DNA of 17,317 nucleotides from Chelatococcus sp. (GCA_003248805.1 QFQY01000080.1:1-17317), one strand, 5' to 3'; positions 8,102 through 15,883 are shown, counted from the first letter of the stretch. The notes: generated from the letters alone by a model not told the origin. Numbers and translations are program-made.

Positions 8102-8111
8102 TTAAGGTTAA
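8102..8111 (-). promoter_or_regulatory. Tandem TTAA motifs upstream of the M23 gene
   Basis: On the minus strand the sequence reads TTAACCTTAA, ending 45 bases before the M23 start. Two TTAA tetramers separated by two bases do not fit the usual CtrA spacing of seven, but each has a CtrA-like flank. In DNA this GC-rich such a cluster is unlikely to be random. The role is unproven. Confidence 0.3.
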
Positions 8112-8137
8112 TCTTTCGCAAATCGAGGCGTCATCGC

Positions 8138-8602
8138 CTACAAGGTACGGGCCGCCGCCAGCACCTCTTCGGCGTGGCCGTCGACCTTCACCTTCCGCCA
8201 GATGCGGGCGATGCGTCCTTCCGCGTCGATCAGGAACGTGGCGCGCTCGATCCCCATATAGGTTTTTCCGTACATGCTCTTCTCGACCCAGATGCCATAG
8301 GCGTTGGCGAGCTGCTGGGCCTCGTCGGCGACGAGCGGGAAGGCGAGGCTGTGCTTGAGCTTGAACTTGTCATGGCTCTTCACAGGGTCGGGCGACACGC
8401 CGACGATCTCCGTGCCGGCGGCGGCGAACTCGTCGCGCAAGGCGTTGAAGGCCATCGCCTCCTTGGTGCACCCTGGGGTGTCGTCCTTCGGATAGGCGTA
8501 GAGCACGAGCTTGCGTCCGCGCAGCTCGGCCAGTGAGAGAGACCCGCCGCCGTCGCGCGCCAGGGTGAAGTCGGGAGCCATATCGCCTTCGCTCAGCGTC
8601 AT
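8138..8602 (-). CDS. bcp: Thiol peroxidase, Bcp/PrxQ type, lacking the usual resolving Cys
   Basis: This 154-residue peroxiredoxin reduces hydrogen peroxide and organic hydroperoxides in the cytoplasm. The thioredoxin-like AhpC/TSA fold is shown by APDFTLARDGGG (9-20), LVLYAYPKDDTPGCTKEA (32-49) and the conserved end RATFLIDAEGRIARIWRKVK (120-139). C45 is the peroxidatic cysteine. In many Bcp proteins a second Cys sits five residues later; here that position is M50 and no other Cys exists. The enzyme must therefore act as a 1-Cys form that needs an external thiol. The start at 8602 is fixed by the strong ribosome site AAGGAAGG five bases upstream; longer in-frame starts at 8635 and 8707 would add sequence without family similarity. 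It is followed by the M23 gene and is divergent from the AsmA-like gene. Confidence 0.93.
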   Translation of the reverse strand: MTLSEGDMAPDFTLARDGGGSLSLAELRGRKLVLYAYPKDDTPGCTKEAMAFNALRDEFAAAGTEIVGVSPDPVKSHDKFKLKHSLAFPLVADEAQQLANAYGIWVEKSMYGKTYMGIERATFLIDAEGRIARIWRKVKVDGHAEEVLAAARTL

Positions 8603-8607
8603 CTTCG

Positions 8608-8615
8608 CCTTCCTT
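8608..8615 (-). promoter_or_regulatory. Ribosome binding site that sets the bcp start
   Basis: On the minus strand AAGGAAGG lies five bases before ATG 8602. It decides between this start and two upstream in-frame ATGs at 8635 and 8707. Confidence 0.85.
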
Positions 8616-8843
8616 TTGTCGCCTTCGATAGGCATGGACCATGCGTCGGCCGATTTGTGGGCACGGTTCATGCTGCTTCGCCCGGCACCGCGTGGCAAGG
8701 CCGGCACGGCCTGCTTGCCGAATCGGGATGGCTGGCTCCATCGAAGTCCGCAGAAGGTGCCGCATCCGGCGCGCGGGCGACAAGATGGGGCGCCCGGCTG
8801 TCTGTGATGGCCGGGTCATCGACCCGAGAGGATCGCGAAGATC

Positions 8844-11800
8844 TTGGTGGAGCAGAAGTCAGACGATCCGGCGATTGTTCCGAGCGCCGCGGAAGAACCC
8901 TGCGAGGTCGTGGTCAAGCGACGCGCGAAGGCCGGGCTCGCCACCATCTGCGTCGCGCTGACCGTCGCGCTGCTGACGCTCGCCGGCGCCGCCGCGACGC
9001 TGCTGGCGACCGGCATGATTCCGCTTTCGGGATTCGAAGGCCGCATCTCCTCCGCGATGGAGGAGCGGCTCGGACGCGACTGGAAGGTCGAGGCCGCCGC
9101 GGCCGAGCTGGAGCGCATCGACGGGCGATCACGGCTGAGGGTGCGGCAGGTCGTCTTTCATCACAGCAGCGGCGCGGTGATACGGGCGCCCGAGGCCATC
9201 ATGGGCTACGAGCCGCTGGCCCTGCTGCGCGGCGACATCCGGCTGGTCTCGATCGACCTGCGCGGCGTCAATGTCCGCCTCGGCGTCAGCGAGGATGGAG
9301 CGCTCATCGTCAACGCCGATTCCGCGCCCGCCGAGCCGATGCCCGCGCCGACGATTCCCGATGCCGCGCAGTGGAACGTCTTCACGGGCGTGATGGGCGC
9401 GGTCTCCATTCTCGCCGATGGCGGCGGGATTCTGGGTGCGTTGGAGACGGCGGGCATGAACGGTGCACGCCTTCAGCTCGTCGACCCGCAGGGCCGCCTC
9501 AAGGCGGGTTTCGAGGATGTCGACATCAGGCTCACCCGCGTCGGACAGGGGGGGACGCGTCTCGCCGTCAAGGGGCGCACGGGGCAACGCTGGAAGGAGT
9601 TCGCGGTCGATCTCTCGACCGATGCCGACGGCACGCGGCGTGCCGAGATCGACGTGCAGCGTTTCGAGCCTGCGGAGGTTTTCGCGCTGGCCCTCGGGAC
9701 AGCCGGGGTGGCGCTCGAGGGCCTGCCTCTGAAGGGGCGCGCGACGCTGACGCAGGCGCCCGACGGCAAGCGCTCGCTCAAGGCGTCGCTGGATGTCCTG
9801 CCCGGCACCGTGCGGTTTCCCAACGGCCCGATGTCGACGCTCGCCGTCGACGGGGCCCATTTCGAGGTCGAGAGCGGGCGCGATCTCGGGGATTTGATCC
9901 TGAGCAAGGCGCAGTTTCGCTCGGGCGCCACGAATCTGGAGGGCTCCGGCAGCCTGCGCGAGGAGGAGGGAGCCTGGCGGATGACGTTCGACGGCGGCGG
10001 ACGCCTCGTCGGTCTGGACGGGGACCCGGCCGTCGTGCTCGACAGCGTCACCGCCGATGTCCGCTACGATCCGCGCAGCAACGAGGTCAGGATCGACCGC
10101 ATGGCGCTCAAGGGTCCGGCGATCGCGGCCGAGGGCACCGGCTATGTCCAGCGCGTCGGCGAGTCGCCGCTGCAGCGCTTCTCGATCCGGGCGACCGATT
10201 CCGACGCGCGCGCGATCCTCGCGGTCTGGCCGCGCTGGACGTCGCGGGAGGCGCATACCGTCCTGTCCGACCAGCTTCTGGCCGGCCGCATGTCCTCGGT
10301 TCAGGTCGATCTCGATCTTTCCGCCGAGGATCACGCCCGCCTCGTGCGTGGCGCCGGCCTGCCCGACAAGGCGCTGACCGTGGTCGTCGCGGGTGAGAAC
10401 GTCACCTACGCGCCGGGGCCGGGGCTGCCGCCGCTGGTCAAGGCGTCGGTCTCGGGCAAGATCACCGGGCGCAGCATTCAGCTCGCCATCCCGGCCGCCG
10501 CCGCCGAGCTCGGGCAGGGCCGCGAGCTGCAGCTCAGCGAAGGCACGTTCGACGTCGCCGAGACCTGGATGGACCGGGCGCCGGCGCGGATCGGTTTCCG
10601 CTCGTCGGGGCCGATGGAAGCGCTCGCGGCGCTCTTCAGCTTCCCGGCGCTGAAGGAGTTCTCGCCCGGCCAGATCGATCCCTCGTCGCTCCGCGGCTCT
10701 TCCGATCTCAAGGCGACGGTCCTGACCCCGCTCGCGGACAATCTGAAGCGCGGCGAGCTCGTCGTCACCGCCACAGGCACGCTGACCGGCGTGGCCTCGG
10801 ACAGCCTGCTCGCCCCCGAGAAGCTCGAAGCGGGCTCCTTCGCCGTGAATTTCGACCGCAACGGCCTCGTCATGCGCGGGGATGCGCGCGTCAGTGGCGA
10901 CAAGGCCCAGATCGAACTGCGCCAGAATCCGAAGGGGCAGGGCGAGGCCACGCTCCAGTTCGTCCTCGACAACGCCGCGCGGCAGCGGCGCGGGCTCGGG
11001 CCGGAGGCCGGCATCACGGGGCCGACGCCGGTCAAGGTCGTCAAGGCGCTGGGCAAGGCCGGAGACCCGCCGCCCCGTGTCGAGATCGACCTGACCAAGG
11101 CGGCGCTCGATGGCACGCTGCCGGGATTGAACAAGCCCGCCGGGCGCAGTGGTCGCGTCAGCTTTTCCTATGTCGCGGACAAGGACGGGCCGGATCTCGA
11201 CGATTTCCAGCTCGACGCGCCTCCGATCCTCGTGCGCGGGAAGCTGGAGCTCAACGCTCAGAACGGCTTCGACGCCGCGAGCCTGTCGCAGGTCAAGCTC
11301 TCGCCCGGCGACAACTTCAAGGTCGATGCGCGGCGCGACGGCAATGCGACCAAGCTCGTGATCCGCGGCGCCGTGATGGATGCGCGGCCCTTCATCAAGG
11401 ACCTGATGGAGAGTTCGGCTCCCGCCAGCTCCGGCCGCGGCGACAAGACGGCTGCGCGCAGCGAGCTCGAACTCGACCTCGACGTGCCGATCCTGACGGG
11501 CTTCAACAACGAAGCCGTCACGAACGCGACGCTGAAACTCTCGAAGCGTGGCAGCGATCTGCGCTCGGTCGCATTCCAGGGCCGCATCGGCCGGGCCGAC
11601 GTCACGGCGCGGCAGCCGAAGGCCGGGGACGGAGGCGGGCCACTGGTCGTCCAGTCGCAGAACGGCGGCGCCCTGATGCGATTCTTCGACATCTACCGCC
11701 GTGCCTATGGCGGCGACCTCATCCTCACGATGACGCCCGGAGAGAACAGCCAGCGCGGCGACCTGCTCTTCCGCGACTTCATGGTGCGCGACGAGCCGGC

Positions 11801-12287
11801 GCTCAAGCGCGTCGTCGGCGATCAGCCGGGTGCTGCGCCGTCGGGCGACAGGGCCGGCGCGAACCCGGCCCCCGCGGTGCCGCGCATCGACGTCAGCGAC
11901 GTGCGCTTCACCAAGCTCAAGGCCGAGTTCACGCGCTCGGCGAGCCGGCTCGAAGTCTCGGAGGCGGTGATCTGGGGCCAGCAGGTCGGCTTCACCCTGC
12001 AGGGGCAGGTCGATTACGGCCGGGATCGGGTCGATCTCGGCGGGACCTTCGTGCCGGGCTATGCGTTCAACAACGCCTTCGCCCAGGTTCCCGTGGTCGG
12101 TGCGCTGCTCGGAGGCGGTAGCCAGTATGGCGGGCTCTTCGCGGTCAACTTCAAGATCTCGGGTGCCGCGAGCGCGCCGACGATGACGGTGAACCCGCTG
12201 TCCGCGATCGCGCCCGGCATCCTGCGCCGCTTCGTCGATCCTCTCGGTGGCGCGCCCGACCAGCGGCCCGCCACCACGATGCGCTGA
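8844..12287 (+). CDS. AsmA/YhdP-like protein (DUF3971 and AsmA-like C-terminal region)
   Basis: This is a 1147-residue envelope protein with a cytoplasmic tail (1-28), one membrane segment (about 30-55) and a very large periplasmic part. The sequence is built of beta-rich segments with recurring patterns such as LRGVNVRLGVSEDG, as expected for the repeating groove of AsmA-family proteins. Those proteins help move phospholipid between inner and outer membranes. The C-terminal signature is clear: residues about 930-965 (GGALMRFFDIYRRAYGGDL) and about 1020-1120 (TKLKAEFTRSASRLEVSEAV, then GTFVPGYAFNNAFAQVPVVG and GGLFAVNFKISG), near identical in style to YhdP-type proteins. The probable start is TTG 8844, with GAGAGGA at 8826-8832; GTG 8847 is an alternative. 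It is divergent from bcp and convergent with tyrS, 15 bases away. The family is firm; the cargo is inferred from E. coli relatives. Confidence 0.88.
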   Translation: MVEQKSDDPAIVPSAAEEPCEVVVKRRAKAGLATICVALTVALLTLAGAAATLLATGMIPLSGFEGRISSAMEERLGRDWKVEAAAAELERIDGRSRLRVRQVVFHHSSGAVIRAPEAIMGYEPLALLRGDIRLVSIDLRGVNVRLGVSEDGALIVNADSAPAEPMPAPTIPDAAQWNVFTGVMGAVSILADGGGILGALETAGMNGARLQLVDPQGRLKAGFEDVDIRLTRVGQGGTRLAVKGRTGQRWKEFAVDLSTDADGTRRAEIDVQRFEPAEVFALALGTAGVALEGLPLKGRATLTQAPDGKRSLKASLDVLPGTVRFPNGPMSTLAVDGAHFEVESGRDLGDLILSKAQFRSGATNLEGSGSLREEEGAWRMTFDGGGRLVGLDGDPAVVLDSVTADVRYDPRSNEVRIDRMALKGPAIAAEGTGYVQRVGESPLQRFSIRATDSDARAILAVWPRWTSREAHTVLSDQLLAGRMSSVQVDLDLSAEDHARLVRGAGLPDKALTVVVAGENVTYAPGPGLPPLVKASVSGKITGRSIQLAIPAAAAELGQGRELQLSEGTFDVAETWMDRAPARIGFRSSGPMEALAALFSFPALKEFSPGQIDPSSLRGSSDLKATVLTPLADNLKRGELVVTATGTLTGVASDSLLAPEKLEAGSFAVNFDRNGLVMRGDARVSGDKAQIELRQNPKGQGEATLQFVLDNAARQRRGLGPEAGITGPTPVKVVKALGKAGDPPPRVEIDLTKAALDGTLPGLNKPAGRSGRVSFSYVADKDGPDLDDFQLDAPPILVRGKLELNAQNGFDAASLSQVKLSPGDNFKVDARRDGNATKLVIRGAVMDARPFIKDLMESSAPASSGRGDKTAARSELELDLDVPILTGFNNEAVTNATLKLSKRGSDLRSVAFQGRIGRADVTARQPKAGDGGGPLVVQSQNGGALMRFFDIYRRAYGGDLILTMTPGENSQRGDLLFRDFMVRDEPALKRVVGDQPGAAPSGDRAGANPAPAVPRIDVSDVRFTKLKAEFTRSASRLEVSEAVIWGQQVGFTLQGQVDYGRDRVDLGGTFVPGYAFNNAFAQVPVVGALLGGGSQYGGLFAVNFKISGAASAPTMTVNPLSAIAPGILRRFVDPLGGAPDQRPATTMR

Positions 12288-12288
12288 A

Positions 12289-12300
12289 GGCCGCGCGGCC
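12289..12300. terminator. Short palindrome between convergent genes
   Basis: GGCCGCGCGGCC is a perfect 12-base palindrome filling most of the 15-base gap between the AsmA-like gene and tyrS. It has no T-run on either side. The loop would be tiny, so it is at best a weak pause site. Confidence 0.2.
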
Positions 12301-12302
12301 GG

Positions 12303-13556
12303 CTATTCGGGCCGCAGCAGGACGTGCTTCTTCTTTCCGAAGGAGAGCTTGAGCACGCCGTCGGAGGTCAGGTCCGCCGGCGACAGCGTCGCGCGTTCGT
12401 CGGCCACGACCACGTCGTTGACGCGCAGGCCGCCGGCCTTGACCTGGCGGCGGGCCTCGCCGGTGGAGGGGACGAGCCCTGCCTTGACGAAGGCGGTCAG
12501 GACGCCGAGGCCGGCGTCGAGCTCGACGCGGGGAACGGCGACGCTCGGCAGGTCGGTCGCCAGCTCACCCCCCTCGAAGGTCTTGCGCGCCGTCTCGGCC
12601 GCCGCCTCGGCCGCCTCGCGGCCGTGGACGATGGCAGTGATCTCGGTCGCCAGCACCTTCTTGGCCTCGTTGATCTCCGAGCCGCCGAGCGCGGCGAGCC
12701 TGGCGATCTCGTCCAGCGGCAGGCGCGTGAACACCTTAAGGAAGCGCCCGACATCGGCGTCCTCCGTGTTGCGGAAATACTGCCAGAAATCATAGGGGCT
12801 GAAGACGTCGGCGTTGAGCCAGACCGCGCCGTTGGCGGTCTTGCCCATCTTGGCGCCCGAGGCGGTGGTCAGCAGCGGCGTCGTCACGCAATAGAGCTGC
12901 GGCCCGCCCATGCGGTGCGAGAGGTCGACGCCGTTGATGATGTTGCCCCACTGGTCGGAGCCGCCCATCTGCAGCCGGCAGCCATAGCGCCGGTTGAGCT
13001 CGACGAAGTCGTAGCCCTGCATGATCATGTAGTTGAATTCGAGGAAGGAGAGCGACTGCTCGCGGTCGAGCCGGAGCTTCACCGAATCGAAGGACAGCAT
13101 GCGGTTGACCGAGAAATGCCGGCCGACCTCGCGCAGGAACTCGACATAGTTCAGCTTCAGCAGCCAGTCGGCATTGTTCGCCATCAGCGCGTCGGTCGGC
13201 CCCTCGCCATAGCGCAGGATGCGGCCGAAGACCCGTTTGATGCTCTCGATATTGGTCGCGATCTCTTCGACCGTCAGCAGCTTGCGCTGGTCGTCGCGGA
13301 AGGAGGGGTCACCCACCATCGAGGTGCCGCCGCCCATCAGCGTGATCGGCCGGTGACCCGTCTCCTGGAACCAGTAGAGCATCGTCAGCGAGATCAGGTT
13401 GCCGATATGGATCGACGTCGCCGTCGCGTCATAGCCGACATAGGCGGTCTGCGTGCCCTGCCGGCACAGCGCGTCGAGGCCCTCCGGATCGGAGACCTGA
13501 TGGATGAGGCCGCGCTCGTCGAGAACGCGCAGGAAATCGGATCTATAGGCGGTCAT
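12303..13556 (-). CDS. tyrS: Tyrosyl-tRNA synthetase
   Basis: This 417-residue class I enzyme joins tyrosine to tRNA-Tyr in the cytoplasm. The Rossmann catalytic domain carries H50-I-G-N53 (the HIGH motif), GYD at 41-43, QMGGSDQWGNI at 196-206 for tyrosine and ATP binding, and K236-M-G-K-T240 (the KMSKS motif in its KMGKT form). A helical anticodon domain follows (about 250-335), then an S4 RNA-binding domain (about 348-412, ending LKLSFGKKKHVLL). Length and motifs are normal for the bacterial TyrRS family. The start MTAYRSDF at 13556 fits the family. The frame stays open to 13616, but those 20 extra codons (MDGRDKPDHDDP) are the shadow of the upstream repeat. The ribosome site is weak. It lies downstream of the hydrolase gene on the same strand, 144 bases away. 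Confidence 0.96.
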   Translation of the reverse strand: MTAYRSDFLRVLDERGLIHQVSDPEGLDALCRQGTQTAYVGYDATATSIHIGNLISLTMLYWFQETGHRPITLMGGGTSMVGDPSFRDDQRKLLTVEEIATNIESIKRVFGRILRYGEGPTDALMANNADWLLKLNYVEFLREVGRHFSVNRMLSFDSVKLRLDREQSLSFLEFNYMIMQGYDFVELNRRYGCRLQMGGSDQWGNIINGVDLSHRMGGPQLYCVTTPLLTTASGAKMGKTANGAVWLNADVFSPYDFWQYFRNTEDADVGRFLKVFTRLPLDEIARLAALGGSEINEAKKVLATEITAIVHGREAAEAAAETARKTFEGGELATDLPSVAVPRVELDAGLGVLTAFVKAGLVPSTGEARRQVKAGGLRVNDVVVADERATLSPADLTSDGVLKLSFGKKKHVLLRPE

Positions 13557-13585
13557 GATAAGGCTCGATTGTTCGACGCTGGGGT

Positions 13586-13678
13586 CGTCATGGTCGGGCT
13601 TGTCCCGACCATCCACGTCTTCGTTGGCCGAGCGCGGTGTTCAAGACGTGGATGCTCGGCACAAGGCCGAGCATGACG
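13586..13678. repeat. Intergenic double-hairpin palindromic repeat
   Basis: This is a 93-base element made of two 36-base arms (13586-13621 and 13643-13678) in inverted orientation around a 21-base centre. The ends are CGTCATG and CATGACG. Each arm folds into its own perfect 9-pair hairpin with a 5-base loop (CTTGT on the left, ACAAG on the right). The inner 9-base segments CCACGTCTT and AAGACGTGG pair with each other. The arms differ at four positions, and these form two compensatory pairs within the hairpins. Shadow translation gives the GLVPTIHV-type peptide known from over-called ORFs in rhizobial genomes, so the element is probably one copy of a dispersed family. Only one copy is in this window. 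It lies between the hydrolase and tyrS, where it could end or stabilise transcripts. Confidence 0.85.
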
Positions 13679-13700
13679 CGATACGCCCGCGCAGCAAGGC

Positions 13701-14372
13701 TCAGACCTTCTCCTGCTCGCTCTTGAGAATCTCGGGTCCGACATGGACGTCGAGATAGGCACCGACCTGCTCCATCAGCACGTCGACCTTGCCGTCGAAG
13801 AAGTGGTTGGCGCCCTCGACGACCGTGTGCTCGATCTGGATGCCCTTCTGGGTCTTCACCTTCTCGATCACCGCCATGACCTCCTTGACCGGAGCGACGC
13901 GGTCCTCGGAGCCATGCACGAACAGGCCGGAGGACGGGCAGGGCGCCAGGAAGGAGAAGTCGTAGCGGTTCGCCATGGCCGCGATCGAGAGGAAGCCCTC
14001 GATCTCGGGGCGGCGCATCAGGAGCTGCATGCCGATCCAGGCGCCGAAGGAGACGCCGGCGATCCAGCAGCTCTTCGCCTCGGGGTTCAGGGCCTGCATC
14101 CAGTCGAGGGCGGCGGCGGCGTCCGAGAGCTCGCCCGCGCCGTGGTCGAAATGCCCCTGGCTGCGGCCGACGCCGCGGAAATTGAAGCGCAGCGCCGAGA
14201 AGCCGCGGTTCACGAAGGTGTAGAAGAGGTTGTAGACGATCTGGTTGTTCATCGTCCCGCCGAACTGCGGGTGCGGATGAAGGATGATGGCGAGCGGCGC
14301 GCCGCGCTTCTTGGCCGGCTGGTAGCGGCCCTCGATGCGCCCGGCCGGACCGTTGAAAATCACCTCTGGCAT
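13701..14372 (-). CDS. Alpha/beta hydrolase (COG2945-like)
   Basis: This is a 223-residue single-domain cytoplasmic hydrolase with no signal peptide. The probable catalytic triad is S108 in the nucleophile elbow GVSFGAW (GxSxG), D157 (HGSEDRVAP) and H190 (EGANHFFDGK). The oxyanion region is LHPHPQFGGTMNN (31-43), a signature of this small-hydrolase group, followed by RFNFRGVGRSQG (62-73). The start at 14372 is supported by AAGGCGG at 14380-14386 on the minus strand. It is transcribed toward tyrS, with the palindromic repeat between them, and is divergent from the suf operon. The substrate is not known; members are usually annotated as carboxylesterase-like. The 308 bases upstream also hold the suf promoter and Irr box. 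Confidence 0.88.
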   Translation of the reverse strand: MPEVIFNGPAGRIEGRYQPAKKRGAPLAIILHPHPQFGGTMNNQIVYNLFYTFVNRGFSALRFNFRGVGRSQGHFDHGAGELSDAAAALDWMQALNPEAKSCWIAGVSFGAWIGMQLLMRRPEIEGFLSIAAMANRYDFSFLAPCPSSGLFVHGSEDRVAPVKEVMAVIEKVKTQKGIQIEHTVVEGANHFFDGKVDVLMEQVGAYLDVHVGPEILKSEQEKV

Positions 14373-14450
14373 CGTCGTACCGCCTTTTGTTGCCGAGCCT
14401 TCGCCGAGCGCGCCGGAGTGCGGTCTTGCGACCCCGTGTTCCGCGCGCCC

Positions 14451-14479
14451 TTGACGGCTTCGTCACCCGCGCCCTACAT
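14451..14479 (+). promoter_or_regulatory. Probable sigma-70 promoter of the suf operon
   Basis: TTGACG (14451-14456), 17 bases and CTACAT (14474-14479) approximate the alphaproteobacterial consensus TTGAC / CTATAT. The expected start site is about 14485-14487, leaving a leader of roughly 195 bases before the cysteine desulfurase. The Irr box lies just after it. No experimental start is known. Confidence 0.5.
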
Positions 14480-14488
14480 CAGAAGCGC

Positions 14489-14503
14489 TTAGAATGGTTC
14501 TAA
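14489..14503 (+). promoter_or_regulatory. Irr-type iron control element (ICE)
   Basis: TTAGAA TGG TTCTAA is a perfect 6+6 inverted repeat with a 3-base spacer. It matches the core of the Irr box of rhizobia and relatives (TTTAGAA-N3-TTCTAAA), lacking only the outermost T and A. It sits just downstream of the predicted -10 box of the suf promoter, a place that suits repression when iron is scarce. It is about 120 bases upstream of the divergent hydrolase, so an effect there is less likely. Confidence 0.75.
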
Positions 14504-14680
14504 CGGCCGTGAACAAGTCGGGAACATGGAGCGCGTCGTCGCCGATGAGCTCATGGTCCTTCCTGACACGGCCGGTCTGGACGGGCGGCTATAGCACGGT
14601 GCGTAGGTGCGAATTCAAGCATTTCGTGCCGGGGTGGCCAGGAAAGCGCGGCGAGCAGCCGGGACAGGAGTGAAGCCGAG
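14504..14680 (+). other. suf operon leader, no convincing gene
   Basis: These are the last 177 bases of the 308-base divergent gap between the hydrolase (14372) and the cysteine desulfurase (14681). They hold a 22-codon frame from ATG 14526 and a 54-codon frame from GTG 14509, neither with a good ribosome site or recognisable sequence. No Rrf2/IscR-type regulator gene is present here, although such a gene precedes suf in some alphaproteobacteria. Confidence 0.5.
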
Positions 14681-15883
14681 GTGACGCAGAGCGCGCGCGC
14701 CTATCTCGATCACAACGCCACGACGCCGGTGCGGCCGGAGGTGGCGGAGGCGATCGCGCGCGCGCTGCTGGCGACCGGCAATCCGTCTTCCGTCCATGGC
14801 GAGGGCCGGGCCGCGCGCGGTGCGCTGGAGCGGGCGCGCGAGCAGGTCGCGGCGCTGACCGGGGCGAGGCCGGACAATGTGGTGTTCACCGGCGGCGGGA
14901 CCGAAGCGAATGCGACGGTGCTTTCCCCGGCCCTGATGGATTGCGATGGCGGGCGCGACTGCGTGCGCGTGCCGGCCTCGCTGCTGCTGCACTCGGCCAC
15001 CGAACATGCCTGCGTGCGCGAGGGGCATCGCTTCGCGCCCGGCGCGGCCGAGCCGATCCCGGTCGATGCGGCCGGGCTCGTCGATCTCGATCGGCTCGCG
15101 GCGCGGCTGGCCCGCCACAAGGCCGAGCAGCCGGACAGGCGGGCGCTCGTCTCCGTCCATCTCGCCAACAACGAGACGGGCGTCATTCAGCCGCTGGCGG
15201 AGATCGCGGCGCTGGCGCGCGCCCATGGCGCGCTCGTGCACAGCGATGCGGTGCAGGCGGCCGGCAAGATCGCGATCGACGTCGCGGCGCTGGGCGTCGA
15301 CGCGCTGACTGTCTCCGCCCACAAGATCGGCGGGCCGCAGGGTGTCGGCGCCATCGTCTTCCGGACCGGCGCGGTCGAGCTCGCCGACAAGCTGCTGCGC
15401 GGCGGCGGGCAGGAGCGCGGCTGGCGCGCGGGAACCGAGAACGTCGCGGGCATCGTCGGATTCGGCGTCGCGGCGGAGCGGGCCGTCGCCAACCTCGCCG
15501 ACGAGACCCGGCGCCTCGCCGGCCTGCGCGACAGGCTGGAGGAGGGGCTGCTGGCGCTGGCGCCGCAGACCCTGATTTTCGGCCGCGCCGCGCCGCGCCT
15601 GCCCAACACCAGCGCCTTTTCGACACCCGGCCTCAAGGCCGAGACGGCGCTGATCCGGCTCGATCTCGCCGGCGTAGCGCTGTCCTCGGGCTCGGCCTGC
15701 TCGTCGGGCAAGGTCAGGCGCTCGCATGTGCTGGACGCCATGGGAGTCGACCCCGCCATGAGCGAAGGGGCCTTGCGCGCCTCGCTCGGATGGACCACCT
15801 GCGAGGGGGATATCGAGCGTTTTCTCGCCGCGTACCGGCCTCTGGTCACGGCGACAGCGAATCGGACAGCGCAGGCCGCCTGA
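14681..15883 (+). CDS. Cysteine desulfurase, NifS/IscS type, first gene of suf operon
   Basis: This is a 400-residue PLP enzyme that takes sulfur from cysteine as a persulfide for Fe-S cluster assembly. Visible sites are YLDHNATTP (8-16), TGGGTEANA (70-78), H109 (SATEHAC) over the cofactor, NNETG (163-167), D189 (HSDAVQ), PLP lysine K215 (SAHKIGGPQG) and RAGTEN (249-254). Catalytic C340 sits in SSGSACSSGKVRRSHVL. That long flexible loop marks group I (NifS/IscS) and not the group II SufS pattern. In Agrobacterium-type suf operons a second desulfurase of this kind (sufS2) comes first, followed by sufBCD and a SufS proper, which fits sufB 59 bases downstream. The start is GTG 14681, with AGGAG at 14666-14670. 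Likely iron-regulated through the Irr box. Whether sulfur goes to SufBCD or elsewhere cannot be seen. Confidence 0.92.
   Translation: MTQSARAYLDHNATTPVRPEVAEAIARALLATGNPSSVHGEGRAARGALERAREQVAALTGARPDNVVFTGGGTEANATVLSPALMDCDGGRDCVRVPASLLLHSATEHACVREGHRFAPGAAEPIPVDAAGLVDLDRLAARLARHKAEQPDRRALVSVHLANNETGVIQPLAEIAALARAHGALVHSDAVQAAGKIAIDVAALGVDALTVSAHKIGGPQGVGAIVFRTGAVELADKLLRGGGQERGWRAGTENVAGIVGFGVAAERAVANLADETRRLAGLRDRLEEGLLALAPQTLIFGRAAPRLPNTSAFSTPGLKAETALIRLDLAGVALSSGSACSSGKVRRSHVLDAMGVDPAMSEGALRASLGWTTCEGDIERFLAAYRPLVTATANRTAQAA

Noticed and set aside
8657..10396. Long plus-strand frame overlapping the start of the AsmA-like gene
   Set aside because: Arg/Gly-rich product in the wrong frame over a gene with clear membrane anchor and family C-terminus.
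14452..14465. TGA-N8-TCA as a RirA (IRO) box
   Set aside because: The RirA box needs nine bases between TGA and TCA; here there are eight, and the TGA is part of the -35 box.
13588..14466. Longer minus-strand frame over the hydrolase gene
   Set aside because: It is out of frame with the catalytic Ser-Asp-His motifs and ends in the shadow translation of the palindromic repeat.
14509..14673. Possible leader peptides (22 and 54 codons) before the cysteine desulfurase
   Set aside because: Poor ribosome sites, no run of regulatory codons and no known family. The longer one simply ends at the desulfurase ribosome site.
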